A stretch of 64,000 nucleotides of DNA from Umbilicaria muhlenbergii (Eukaryota > Ascomycota > Lecanoromycetes > Umbilicariales > Umbilicariaceae). Of the stretch, positions 8,958-20,903 are shown piece by piece. Within the stretch, counting starts at the first letter, position 1. Each line of letters begins with the position of its first letter. The notes below the pieces were generated by a model, which saw only the letters and a program-made list of their open reading frames with translations, was not told where the DNA came from and did not search any database. A program made the translations under genes and the position numbers. Location of the stretch: NCBI GenBank assembly GCA_000611775.1, contig KK106981.1:10319183-10383182 (forward strand). The letters are read 5' to 3'.

Positions 8958-11659
8958 TGCTAGAAGGACTCGAGGTTATGGCAGGGCGCAGGGTTATAAA
9001 CCTCTAAAGCATTTCAATAGAGGTACTGCCAATAGATTTGAGCCTGTTTCGTTCGTTCCTGTTGCATGGATGCTGCATGGATGCTGCACGTTTTACAGAG
9101 ACTGTCAGTGAGGCAAAGCTGATGCTGCAGAGTTCCAAATGTTACAACAAAACAGCCTGGCGCCCCTTCTGCCTCACACTACTCTTTCAGTACCAGACTA
9201 GAGCTTGTGACGTATCAGCCCCTGCACAGACTCGAACGTGGACCTCTCGCAAACCCTTCCCACAGAGTTCTCCACCTCAGATGATGCCTCCATCAGCCCT
9301 AAGACGGGAAGCCCTCCTTCGATTTACACATACTACAATACCGCCCACTTCCGCACTTTCAGCGCGGGTAGTCAAAGGTCCGGTCAGCCTTTCGACACAG
9401 CATTCGACTGAGCCTTCGATCGCTGATCTCGACGTGATGTCTTGACCTATCATGTGCACCGCGCCGCATTGGACTTGCATGTTGTAGTAGTGGATCAAGA
9501 GCGGTCTGGCGAGTCTTCAAGGCATCTGGTGAGCCTGTGTCGAGAATTCCATCTGGATCGATGGACGATAGGGGGCTTCTTTTTTTGCTGGGGTGATTGA
9601 TGGGCAAAAGTACAAGCGTCGAAGGGGTTCGAACTCAGGCCCTGTCACAGTAAGATAAGGTATCGGCGTGGGGAGCGGCGGATTCCCCATCTGCTATTTC
9701 GAGGACGTGCCTGCCTCGCTAGGGCTTGCGTCGGTGCCTGGCAGCAGTGAATTCAAGCAATATACATAAGATAAGAGTGTTTCCCCCAACTGAGCGCGGT
9801 TAGTCAAAGGTCTGGTCAGCCTTTGCTTCCCATTCGACTGGATCTGCTGGTTCTATACCGGTCTTCTCCGAGCAAGTAGTTGGCTACTTTGCATAAAACA
9901 GCGCTGACGAGCGCTTTGAGGTCTATGTGGCCGATGGTCTATGTGACCTGTAGTTGAGTCTGTGGACCAACTGGTAGAGAAGACGGTGGCTGGAACCACA
10001 GATCCTTTCTTTTCGGGTCCTTCTGATATGTGTGGGAACATTTCCTTTGTGCTTAGCTGTTTGCCTTATTTTGACCCGTACTGTGCTGAACTGGATCGAG
10101 TTTTCGAAGCTCGGTATGATTACCAAATCCCTATGACGGATCACATTCACGTTCCTCTTGCTATCTGCCAGGGACCCATTGTGTGATGTGTGATAGGATG
10201 GTGTCCAATGTAGCGCGTAGTACGGAGGTAAAGAGGCGTCCATCGATATTATGCCATAATCATTGCACGAACCCTGATCTTCCAACTCCTACTTTGCGGC
10301 TGCCTGTGGGCAATTGATAAGCTGGAGGTTTCTTAGAAAATCATAGAGAGAGAGTGATTGAAATATTGGCATTACTGACACACAACGGATGTTAAGAACA
10401 AAGCAGACACGCTTGACAGGTCTGACTGAGGAGACGGACGTGATTGTGGAGACTCTCGTCAAAATACCTCGAGTAACTAGCAGGGATTTGGATGTTGCAG
10501 GAATCTGTAGACCCTCGCCAACGTCTGGTGAACATCTGGACTGTACTCGGAGTACACCATCGTTGACCGGCGCTGTGTCGTTGATCCATGTGCGCCGAAT
10601 GGCAGTATCATATGATATGAGGCTGCTCACTCTGGCATGATGCTTTCATACCCTATTGGACTTGAGAAGGACGATGGCGGAAGGTAGTGGCACGATGAAC
10701 CAGGCACAGCAATGGCTGCGCTATATCGAGGGAGGAAGCGTTATATCTTTCTATCGGCACTGATTCGCATTGTAAGTGAGTATAGGAATGCGCGGCGCAA
10801 TGCTGCTAAAGTATTTGGGAGATGATACTATAGATTGTGCTATGAGGTTTTCTTGAGGAGGCGACTTACTCCACCGACTGTCATGCGGCTTGAACTGCTC
10901 ATGCTAAAAACACTTGATCCCAAATTCATCTTCTGCAAACCTGGCAAAAGTCGGACTTCTTTTCCAAAGTCATCATCGCGGCACGATGATGGTGTACTTC
11001 ACTTTCTCCGCAGAGATTACCTTGGAGATAGCGCATTCTTTGAATCTCGCCTGTTGATTTTCCACGACACCAACCAAACAAGGACGGCAACTCGTTGTAG
11101 GCTCCATTCCAGCGGTTAATTGGCCCATTACCAATTATCGAATTGGCTTTCTAGCTCTTCCTTCATTGCCGCTTGCTTCGTGCGATTCTTTGCTGGACCT
11201 GAGTCTTTGGAGGCGGTTGTTTGGATGCTCACTAATTGATATCCCACTCGGGGAGAGCTTGGAGAGAATATAGGGAAGGAGCAGGGACTGACTAAACAGG
11301 AAACCGCCTCTCACTCATCGGGGGACATCACGAGCTTCACGTCCTATACAATACTTGCTACAAGTATCTTTACGAGGAACCGTTGGATCCTAACCGCCAA
11401 TACCTCCGTGGGCGCCACCCCACCGAGTTAAATAGTGTCCGACCCATTTCCCAGGTTCTCTCCAGTCGCGGAACTCGTCGTCACGTCTAAAGACACTGCG
11501 TTTATATGAACGCTACCCTGGAAATCGAACGTGGTCCCAGCGCTACAACACAAGGCCGGATCAGGCAGATGCGCTAAATGCGCGAAGACACGTCCACAAA
11601 CGGCAATCCTGCTCATACTGCCATTGGAAGTCTCTATTCTCCGCCTCTGATAAGGCTGC
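8958..11659. other. 2.7-kb intergenic region with two copies of a short motif
   Basis: No convincing protein gene between the phosphatase and the kinase. Two related stretches occur at 9361-9410 and 9793-9840. Two other spots, near 9233 and 9629, contain TTCGA/TCGAAC cores that resemble a tRNA T-loop, but neither folds into a T-stem. The right-hand part (about 11.3-11.66 kb) should hold the kinase promoter and leader. Confidence 0.45.
9361..9840 (+). repeat. two diverged copies of a ~50-bp motif, 430 bp apart
   Basis: Copy 1 (9361-9410) and copy 2 (9793-9840) start with AGCGCGG and share TAGTCAAAGGTC, GGTCAGCCTTT and CATTCGACTG in the same order. The first 32 bases differ at only two positions; the middle is less alike. 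The origin is unknown; it may be a remnant of a tandem duplication or of a small RNA-derived repeat. Confidence 0.6.
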
Positions 11660-14600
11660 ATGTCTTCAGACCGAGTAAGAGCCAGCCGATGGTCGACCTC
11701 GAGCATGGACTATAGCCCCCACGAACAGGCGTCGTCACGACGTAAGCCTCTTAGCGATGCCACAACCAGGGTCAACAACCTCCAATCCTCTACTCCGATT
11801 CGCGAATCGAGTCCCTGTCCTTCCTCATCGCCTCAGATACCGCATCATGTATCTCGTAAGCCGGGGGGCAACCTCCAAGCCCGCAACAACCCGAGCTCTC
11901 CAATGTCTCCAGCGTCGAACGCAGAAAATAAGCGCCTTTCTGCGATAGCAAGTGAGGGGCAGACGAATTCAAACCGCAATTCCCAATACTCGACGACCTC
12001 TACCAACGCTTCTGGGAAATCAAAGCGCAAAACACATGTGGGACCATGGAACCTTGGACCCACTATAGGAAAAGGGGCTACCGGACGGGTACGCAAAGCG
12101 AAGCACGCGTTAACAGGTCAATTCGCTGCTGTGAAAATCGTCAGTAAGAGGTCAGCGGCCCTTGTACAAAGCACTAGCTTGGCGGGCTTGGATACCTTGG
12201 CAAACGGGAAGAATCGAATGCCATTCGGAATAGAAAGAGAAGTTGTTATCATGAAGCTGATCGAGCATCCTAACGTTATGAATCTGTATGATGTATGGGA
12301 GAACAGGGGTGAGCTGTGAGTTATAAATCCGTTGAGACGAGAATTTGTGGAGTCAAAGCTGACAATCGCGGATAGCTATCTTGTACTAGAATACATAGAA
12401 GGAGGCGAGCTCTTCGAATACATCACGAGCAGAGGTCGTCTTCCGGAGCATGAAGCTGTGCGCATATTCCGTCAGATGATGGCGGGTCTTTCCTACTGTC
12501 ATCGGTTCAATATATGCCATCGAGATCTCAAGCCGGAGAACATACTTTTGGATAGTAACTGCAACGTTAAGCTTGCAGATTTTGGCATGGCTGCTCTACA
12601 ACCAGCGGGCAAGTGGTTGGTCACTTCGTGCGGCAGCCCTCATTATGCTTCCCCGGAAGTGATCAACGGGATCAAGTACCGCGGCGATAAGGCCGATATT
12701 TGGAGCTGTGGCGTCATACTTTTCGCTATGCTCACTGGAAGGCTTCCATTTGGCGGCGAGGAAAACGAGAGCGTCAATTCGGTCCTCAGAGCAGTGAGGT
12801 CCGCGCAATACAGCTTCCCAGATGGCCTCAGTCGGGAAGCGAAAGATCTCATCTGGCGTATCCTGCAGCCCGACCCAAAAGTGAGGACGACTATGGATGC
12901 AATGTGGCAACACCCTCTGATACGGAAGTATGAGCATCTTGACCACGACTATGGTATGGACGGCGAGAGATGGATTGGCCCACCACCACCGTTGACTGTA
13001 GACGACTGCGGTCCGCCTATCAGAAAGCGAACAGACCTTGATGGAGAGTTGCTCAGAAATCTGCGGACGTTGTGGCATGGGGTAAAGGAAGAGACATTAG
13101 TTGAACGATTGTTGAGCGAAGAGTACGTTTACACATTTCATCAACGACATTCCTTTCGTCATTTGTAGAAAGTGCGAACATACTGACGAACCTTTGCCAG
13201 GCCCAATCACGAAAAGGTCTTCTACGCGGCCTTATTGAGGTTTCGCGAGGAGCAATTAGAGAATTATCAAGGACCGCCAATAGAGTACTCAGCTAGCGAC
13301 TATCATCACGTCCCTCAGCCGATAAGACACTCTTCGTCACGGCTGCACTCTAAAGCTGCCGGGCATAGCCGACGACGTTCCCAATTCTCAATATTGAGTG
13401 ATAATGTTGTACGCAGCAGCCACAGTTACCATCGGAATCCCAGTGTGGCCGACACGGACGAGAGCTATGATCCTTTCAGGCCATCGCGTACACCTATTTT
13501 CGATCCTAGGACTGAACACGCGCACGTGACGGTACTACGTGGACCTTCGAAGGCCTCTCGCCGTTCGAGGGCACCAAGCAATGCGGCAAGTATTCGTCAT
13601 CCTGCCCTGACCAGATTGCAAAGGGATGATGTCTTTAGCATTCCAAGCTCTCCTCCGTCATTGCCTTACACTAGCAACACCCAGGCCGGTGAGCTGCGGA
13701 AACATAGTTCAACGTCGCGGTACAGCTCGAGAACGTCTCTAGCAAGCTCGTATCGTCAACGAAGCAGTTCTGCTGGAGTCCATAAATCTGCCAGCTACAG
13801 ACGTGGTGTCAGCTTCACCCAACTGCGAAAGCGCGCCGGCCACAACCCACTTCCACCAGTCACAATCCAGCAAGCACCTTCGCTACCCTCACTTCACCAG
13901 AAATACGTCGATGAACAGTCTCAGAGAGAACCATCTGAGCCACGAACCACAATAGAGAGCACTCCACCTGCAGCGTCAACAGTTGTCCGTTCGCGCAAAG
14001 AAACCGGGGGTACAACATACGCACAAGAGCTTGCGGAAAAGAGAGCAAGGATTGCGAGCCTCTACTGGAAAGACGACGCGAGAAAGGTCAGCACAGAACT
14101 TGAGAAGTTTTGCGATGAAGCATTCAAGGACCGGTATTCAGTTTCTTCCAGTACCCCTACAGCGGGTACTGTGGCTACAGATCCTCACGGGGCCAGCTAC
14201 GAGTCCCCTGCGACGTCACTGTCGGTTCGGGAAGATTCCGGAACTTCTTCTACAGTTACACGCCATACCTCCGCCGCCAGGGGAAAGGAGGCAGATGCAT
14301 CTCGGCAACGACCGTTACCAGCACCACCTTCTTCACGTGAGCTTGTAGGCTCTTACACTCAACGCGAACTTGCTAAAGCAAGAGATCTCCTCATTCAACG
14401 GGCTGCAGATACAACCGCTGGTTTTACACCAGGCTATCTGGACGATGTGATAGCACATTTGGATAGGCTGATGCAACCGAGTACGTCAAAGATACATGAA
14501 CAAGACTTTTCCCGCCGCGTAGCTTCAGCTCCTGATCAGAAATCACCCAATAATTCCGGATATCTACCAAGAATAAATGAAGAGAGGCTAGTATCTGGGC

Positions 14601-16112
14601 ATGACGGAGATGAGTTCGAGAGGTTGATCGCGCGGGGACACCAGGGCTACCGTGCTGTTTCTGAGCCAACGGCCACAAGGAATATCCCAGCAGACGGGAA
14701 GCCGCGGACAAGAAGACTTAACACAGATGAGAGGACAACTATTCGTGTGGTGGACTTTGAAGGCCAGGGTCCCATTTCACCTGTTCGTCCACTTGTCATT
14801 CGGAAGAGGAGTGGAGCTTCTACACCTCCGGTAGAAACATTGCAACATCAGCCTGAAATGGAAAGATCAAGGGAAGTTGAAGCTAAATCGTCCATCAAGT
14901 TTGAGCATGATACGTCGAGGGTTCACTACCGACGCCCGCAGAGCGAGGAGCGTCGATCCACTGGTCACAGTATCCACGAGCGTACGCTTGCGCCTATCGA
15001 AGAGGATGAGAAGAGAGAACAACGCGAATCGAAGACCGCCTCTGGAGATGGTAAGAGAAGGGGTTGGTTCCGGCGTCACCATCGTCAAACCACTCAGAAT
15101 AGCCAGGGTAGTGGGGAGAGGGGACCTACGCCGCCTATCAAAGACGAGTGGCCACTGCAAAATCACCAAGAACAGATCAGGAATGCGGGAATGAAGCTCA
15201 GAAAGCGAGCAAGTGATACCCCGAGTGAGGAAATCCAGCAGGGGACCGAGCCCAGGAAAGAGGGTAGAGGGTTGTTCTCCAAACTGTTTAGCAAGCGGGA
15301 CTCGAAGGAAAAGAAGGACATCTCCGATCTTGCTTTGGGTGGTACGTACCTCTTCACCTCTACTGCATGTGGCTGTGCCCCGTTCCAAGTTACTGACATG
15401 ATTTTCCGCATGGAGGCAACGACCTTGATGACGATGCAGCTAGCATAGCCACCGAAGATCACCGCTACCAGATGAGTGGAGCATTGAACGCCAGTACCAC
15501 AAGCGTAGCTACCCGACACACCAAGAACCACAGAGATTCCAGAGCGTCTAATGAGCCGCTACACACACCAATGAAATCCATCCAGCCCCAGCACCAGAAC
15601 TGGCTTTTGAGGTTCTTGCACATCAAGCCCGCGACAAAGGTGCTCTGCTTCCAGGTCTCCAAGTTCAGAGCCAGAAAGGAGATCGTCTCGCTCTTGCGGG
15701 AATGGAGGAAATACGGCATGAGGGACGTCGTGGTCGATAAAGTCGCAGGCAGAGTGTGGGCTCGGGTCGCGGAGAAGAATAGTATGTCATTCCATTTCCT
15801 TTCGCTATCCTGCTCGTCCCCACCCGACCATGTTACTATTTAACCCCCGAGCAACCCCCGTACTAACGTCCGCCTTCTTTTCTGCTCGAAACAGCTCTCT
15901 CCATCAAACCCGTCTCCCTCGCCTGCGAACTCTTCACCCTCCTCTCCCACGGCCGCAAGTCAAACCTCGCGCTCGCGCGCTTCTCGCAGGAAAAAGGGGC
16001 GAAGTCGAGTTTTGAGAAGGTGGTGGCCACGCTCGAGATGGTGCTCAGGAAGAAGGGGTTGCTGGTTGAGGACGCGAGGGTGTGGGCGCAGATGGAGAGG
16101 GTGCTGGGGTAG
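11660..16112 (+). CDS. Ser/Thr protein kinase of the Nim1/Gin4/Hsl1 family
   Basis: Five exons give a 1375-residue kinase: 11660-12315, 12376-13122, 13201-15341, 15416-15781 and 15895-16112. Residues 1-125 are a Ser-rich disordered tail. The kinase domain starts near residue 130 with the glycine loop (IGKGATGRV), AAVKIV lysine, HRDLKPEN catalytic loop, DFG and a CGSPHYASPE activation segment. A conserved EPNHEKVFY-type element follows, split by intron 2, as in Gin4, Hsl1 and fission yeast Cdr2. The middle (about residues 480-1200) is disordered and Ser/Arg/Pro-rich. The last 130 residues form a KA1-like fold (LRFLHIKPATKV, WARV, then a C-terminal helix), which in this family binds acidic membrane lipids. 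The usual job is to link septin assembly at the bud neck or septum to entry into mitosis by restraining Wee1/Swe1. Gin4, Kcc4 and Hsl1 are not separable from sequence alone. Confidence 0.92.
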
Positions 16113-16794
16113 TGGGGTGGGGATGGATGTGGATCTGGAAGGCGAAGGGGGAAGGGGGAGGTAATACCCGTGTTGGTCTGGGTTGTATATTCCACGCATC
16201 TTTGTCTTCGTTTTTCCTACCCACTATTTTTGTCTTCTGCGGACGATGATGACTTTTTACGACGACTGGAAAGCGAGTGGGCGAGGGGATGATGCATACG
16301 GCATACGCATACTGCATACTGCATACCTCTATACCAGCATACTGGACACGGCGAGGCGAGGCGGCTTGGACATTTCATTTCATTCGTTACCTTTCTGCCG
16401 CCGGATATGTGCGGTGCGGTGCGGACTTCTTCTTCTTCTTCTTTTTCTATTGAGTACAGTACGGTACAGTACAGTACCGAGCTGGATAATGGACCGGTTG
16501 ATGGTGGAGGTTTTGTTTGTGCTATGCTAAGCGGAGGGGGAAGGGGAGGGGAGGGGAGAAGGGAAGGAAAGGGGGAAAGGCAAGTGGGGAGATTAGATAA
16601 GCCAGTTCGATAATGCGTAATTAAATGCGAGTGATGCGTTGGTTTCCTTGGTTCATTCCTTGTGTCGAGTGGAGCGTGGGCTTGGGTGGTGCTGTGGATT
16701 GTGACGGTGGATGGGATCGATGGACTGGATCTGTGGGATGAGAATCATGTACGTGGACGCTACTTGGGCTTCGGAACATATGGGGCTTTCTTGA

Positions 16795-16983
16795 CCTTTA
16801 TCCCTTATCCATTTTCCTTAATCCTTATCCCTTTTTCCCATATTTTATCCCTTTCCACATCTTCGATCCCTTATCCCTCTTCCCATACCCTTATCCTTAT
16901 CCCCTCTCTCCTCTCCCCTATCCTCTATTCTTATCCTTTATCCCCTCTCCCTCTCCCTCTCCCTCTCCCTCTCCCTCTCCCTC
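16795..16983 (+). repeat. pyrimidine tract, CCCTTATC-like then (CTCCCT)n
   Basis: Almost pure C/T with scattered A. It begins with irregular TTATCC/CCCTTATCC units and ends in a clean CTCCCT hexamer array that runs straight into the gap, so the array length is unknown. Confidence 0.9.
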
Positions 16984-17483
16984 NNNNNNNNNNNNNNNNN
17001 NNNNNNNNNNNNNNNNNNNNNNNNNNNNNNNNNNNNNNNNNNNNNNNNNNNNNNNNNNNNNNNNNNNNNNNNNNNNNNNNNNNNNNNNNNNNNNNNNNNN
17101 NNNNNNNNNNNNNNNNNNNNNNNNNNNNNNNNNNNNNNNNNNNNNNNNNNNNNNNNNNNNNNNNNNNNNNNNNNNNNNNNNNNNNNNNNNNNNNNNNNNN
17201 NNNNNNNNNNNNNNNNNNNNNNNNNNNNNNNNNNNNNNNNNNNNNNNNNNNNNNNNNNNNNNNNNNNNNNNNNNNNNNNNNNNNNNNNNNNNNNNNNNNN
17301 NNNNNNNNNNNNNNNNNNNNNNNNNNNNNNNNNNNNNNNNNNNNNNNNNNNNNNNNNNNNNNNNNNNNNNNNNNNNNNNNNNNNNNNNNNNNNNNNNNNN
17401 NNNNNNNNNNNNNNNNNNNNNNNNNNNNNNNNNNNNNNNNNNNNNNNNNNNNNNNNNNNNNNNNNNNNNNNNNNNNNNNNNNN
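16984..17483. other. assembly gap, 500 N
   Basis: Exactly 500 N, the conventional length for a gap of unknown size. A hexamer array ends on its left side and a G-rich minisatellite starts on its right, so the true length may be very different. Confidence 0.98.
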
Positions 17484-17489
17484 AGACAG

Positions 17490-17735
17490 GGGTTGGATGG
17501 GGAGGGTTGGAAGGGGGGGTTGAAGGGGGAGGGTTGAAGGGAAGAGTTGAAGGGGGAGGGTTAAAAGGGAGGGTTGGAAGGGAGGGTTGGAAGGGAGGGT
17601 TGAAGGAGGGTAGGGTTGAAGGGGGGAGGGGGTTGAAGGGAAGGGTTGAAGGAGGGTAGGGTTGAAGGGGGGAGGGGATTGAAAGGAAGAGTTGAAGGGG
17701 GAGGGTTGGAGGGGGAGGGTTGAAGGTGAGGGTAT
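17490..17735 (+). repeat. G-rich minisatellite (GGGTTGAAGGG type)
   Basis: About 15-20 imperfect units of GGGTTGAAGGGGGA/GGGTTGGAAGGGA type, almost pure purine plus TT. Runs of 3-7 G recur every 8-15 bases, so G-quadruplex formation on the + strand is possible. It is not a canonical TTAGGG telomere array. Confidence 0.88.
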
Positions 17736-19104
17736 GCGTATCCTCGCTCTTGCTCTTAATAACTACTCCTGATACCGCTCGCTACTCCTGGTACCGCTCG
17801 CCACTGCTCCTGCCACGCCACTGATCCTGGTACCGCTCAGATCCCGTCTGGCGACGCACTGGGGATTTGGGATTGGGAAATGGACTGAAAAAGTTGCGTG
17901 GAGTGGTTGAGGGGACATTTGTGGTGCGAGCTGCGCGTGGATGAGGGAACAGTCAGTGCACGGGGAAAAGAGAGGCGTTGGAAGTTGGAGCTTAAGGGGT
18001 CAGGGGTGCGGTTGCGGTGAGGCATACATAGCGAGAGGTAGGAGCGGGATGAAGCGTGGTGTATGTGGTATGGGGGCCCAGCCGCGGAAGGGGCGGTCCC
18101 GGGGAGTGGGGCGTGAGATTGACAAGCCCGGGTGGGGCTGAACGAGGAAAGGAAGGGATGAGAAATGTGCGGCGGGAGGAGAAGAGCAGCACAACAAGAA
18201 GAAGATGGATCGTGACTGGCATCAGGTTTTACCTAGTAGAAGATCGATTCCCCCGTCACGGTTTGGAGGAAAGTGCGGCAAGTTTCGATCACGAAGTCCG
18301 ATCATATCAAAACTCATATGTGGGTAACGATGCGTACGTAGTGGAGATCAACCACCTCAACTATCGCTACCGCTACCAATACCATTGGTAAACCCCCGCA
18401 TAGATACAAAAACGTCTAAACTAAACATCCTCTCCTCATCCGACGCTTTTACGAAAAAAGATCACGCCGCCACCGCCGACTCTCCTCAGCCACGTACTGT
18501 ATGATCCGCCACCGAGTCGACTGGTCCGCAGCCCAACAGAAAAGGACAAGTAGGTATCTGAAAAGTATCGAACAAAACCAACGATGAGAAACGAGGGAGT
18601 GGTGGACATGAGGAAGAAGCATGCTTATGTACCACTACGTTGACTCCCCGAACGCGCAGACAGACCTCCACGCTCCGTCAACCAGGTATCCAAGCTAAAT
18701 AAACACCGCCTGAAGCCCTCAGAGCAGAGGCGAGCGAAAGACAGACAGACGGACGGATAAAGTCCCAAAATGCCAAGGGTCCGCCGATACAGACCCGTGA
18801 CGCTAAAACGTCACACATCATGCATCATGGCATGCATGCCCTCCCACTCCCCGCCCGAGGCCAGAAAACGACGAGAGTAAGAAAGATCAATAAATCCCAG
18901 CCACAGAGACAAAAACTCCCCGAACCAGATTTTGTCCCTTGCGTAAATAGCGGCGCACGGGAAAAGAGAGTGCCCCGTTATGATATCGTCCTCCGTAGAT
19001 TTCATATTTTGCGCCCCCCCCCACCGCACACCCGCCAACGCCCGGATCAAGTCGTCATCAAAATACAGAGATTATGTTTTATAGGAACAGGTGGAAGTGG
19101 GGGA

Positions 19105-20903
19105 TCAGGCGTGGCCGTCGAGGACGGGGCTATCCTCGTTGTCCTCGCTGCTTAAGATTTCCGACTTGTCGACCGGACTCATCGAGTCATCGTCGTCGTC
19201 TTTGGCATGCGAGTCCGAGTTGTTGGAGTGGCCGGCTTTACCGCAGCCCTTGACGAGGATATGTCTCTGTGGGTTCGGGGTTAGCGGGACGGATTGACCA
19301 GATGGTCCGGGAAAGTGACAAACCTTAAGCGCATCCTTTCTGCTGAAACTCTTCTCGCAGTGCCCGCAGGGGAAGGGCTTCACGGCAAGATGGATCCTCT
19401 TGTGTCTCTTCAAGTCGTGATTCCGGTTGAAGCTCTGCGGACACTGGTCGCATTTAAATGGCCGATCGTTGTGTGCACCACCTGAACCAGGACCTGGCTG
19501 CTGACCCATGTGTCCACCGTACATCTGCTGATGATGCATCTGCGCAGCGGCTGCCGAGTGCCCGCTGTTGAAGCCAGAGAACGATCCGTGGTGGCCCATC
19601 AGTGCCATCTGGCTTCCAGGTGAGTGGAGATTTGACATGATGGGACCGCCAGACATGGCCGGAAGGGAATAAGATTGGAATGGACGAGAGAACTGGTGAG
19701 ATTGTTGATTATGGGCGGGTTGCAGATTCGGAGGTTGACCGTTTATTGGTGATATTCTCGAACCGTTGGCACCATTGGCACCCAAGGGACTTTGTTGGAC
19801 AGGAGAGGGAGCAGTGAAGGCCGGAAACTGGCTTTGTTGGGGAGTCGACGCGGGCTGTGAGCCGTTGCTGTAGTAGCCGGGGGTTGGTGGAGGTCTTTGC
19901 ATATACGGCTCGGGTGCGTTGATCGGCGACGGTTGTGTCGCCGCGGAGACCGGTGTTTGGGAATTCATGTAAGCCAACGCTTGTTGCTGTGCAGCGATGG
20001 CCGGTAGACTGGCGGGAGCAGACATTGACATTGAACCAGGAAACGGCGGCAGTTGTTGGTTGATGTCGTATGGAGGAGGGACACTTTCTCCAGCTGCCGG
20101 AGAATTGGAGCTGGTCCGCAGGAGTGAGCCGAGCGAGGGTGAAAACATGCCTCGAGGCGGGAAGAGAGGGTTCAGAGCTCCTTGACCCCAGGGTTGCGGC
20201 GTTGTGCCCGTACCAAAGCTAAACGGTGTTGTCCCAGTTGCTCCCGACGGTTGCCAGTAGCCGTTGGGAGTGTACGGAGGAAGTCCGTTCTGCGACGCGG
20301 ACGTGCCGGTATTCACACCAGAGGAGATGGGGCTCAGACTCTCGCCAGGAATGTTTGAAGGAGGTGTCAAGAGGTTTCCCACGTTCCCATTCGTAGGGAT
20401 CGGTTGGGTGGCATTGATGGCTGGGAAGGGAGGAAATCCCTTGGACAGCGGCTGAGGAGGTGGAAGTTCAAAGTTGGGGAGATTCGAGGCGGCGGATCTT
20501 CTCGCTGTCAGACTCGACGGTGCATGACCGTGGTCCAACTGAGAAGACATGCCCGAATGATGTATTGCGGTCGCCACGTTGTAAGAACCTTCCCGCGGTT
20601 GGCCTGGTGGCGGTTTGAAGACGTCGGTCTCTGCTGTGGGAGGTGTTGGAAGGGTATGTTGCGGCTGACCGCCGATGGCTTGGGAAGACGCGTTCGCACC
20701 AGGCCAATACTGACCGGCCTGTGCCTGTGAATAATCCAGGGAGGGCAACTTGCTCATGAAAGCCGAAATCGGCGACTGGATGTTTGGATGGGAATTTGGT
20801 GGTGTCCGAGGCAGTGGGATGCTCGGTAACCGGAAATAGTCTCGCCCGGGAGGGAGGATAAGAGTCGCCGTCGTGTCGGTGCGGTGAGGTCCAAGGGAGG
20901 TCA
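19105..20903 (-). CDS. C2H2 zinc-finger transcription factor, 5' exon unresolved
   Basis: Two exons are clear: 20903-19324 and 19266-19105, with a 57-bp intron (19323-19267). About 490 residues of Pro/Gln/Ser/Asn-rich disordered sequence lead to two C-terminal fingers. Finger 1 is a regular C2H2 (CDQC...HKRIH). Finger 2 (CGHC...) ends H-x5-C, making it C2HC, and the intron cuts it between DALK and RHILVKGC. The tail is acidic (five Asp in a row, many Glu/Ser) and could activate transcription. The long frame opens at a non-ATG codon exactly where a good acceptor lies (gcag at 20904-20907), so the start codon is expected on an upstream exon, or is itself split by that intron. The finger set does not match CrzA, MsnA or PacC as I know them; I leave it unnamed. 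Confidence 0.8.

Larger units (their letters stand above)
16113..19104. other. intergenic with assembly gap and purine/pyrimidine repeats
   Basis: About 3 kb between the end of the kinase and the end of the C2H2 regulator, whose 3' ends face each other. It contains a CTTCTT run near 16430, a palindromic GTACAGTACGGTACAG stretch near 16455-16480, the repeats flanking the 500-base gap, and the likely 3' UTR of the C2H2 gene (18.4-19.1 kb). No gene seen. Confidence 0.5.

Noticed and set aside
9215-9260. tRNA-like T-loop core on the minus strand (GTTCGAGTC)
   Set aside because: The bases around it do not pair as a T-stem and no acceptor stem partner is present within 90 bases; at most a very worn remnant.
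9615-9660. Second TTCGAAC core with tRNA-like context
   Set aside because: No complementary stem, no D-arm, no intact acceptor stem on either strand.
17490-17735. G-rich array as an internal telomere
   Set aside because: Units are GGGTTGAAGGG-like and irregular, not TTAGGG.
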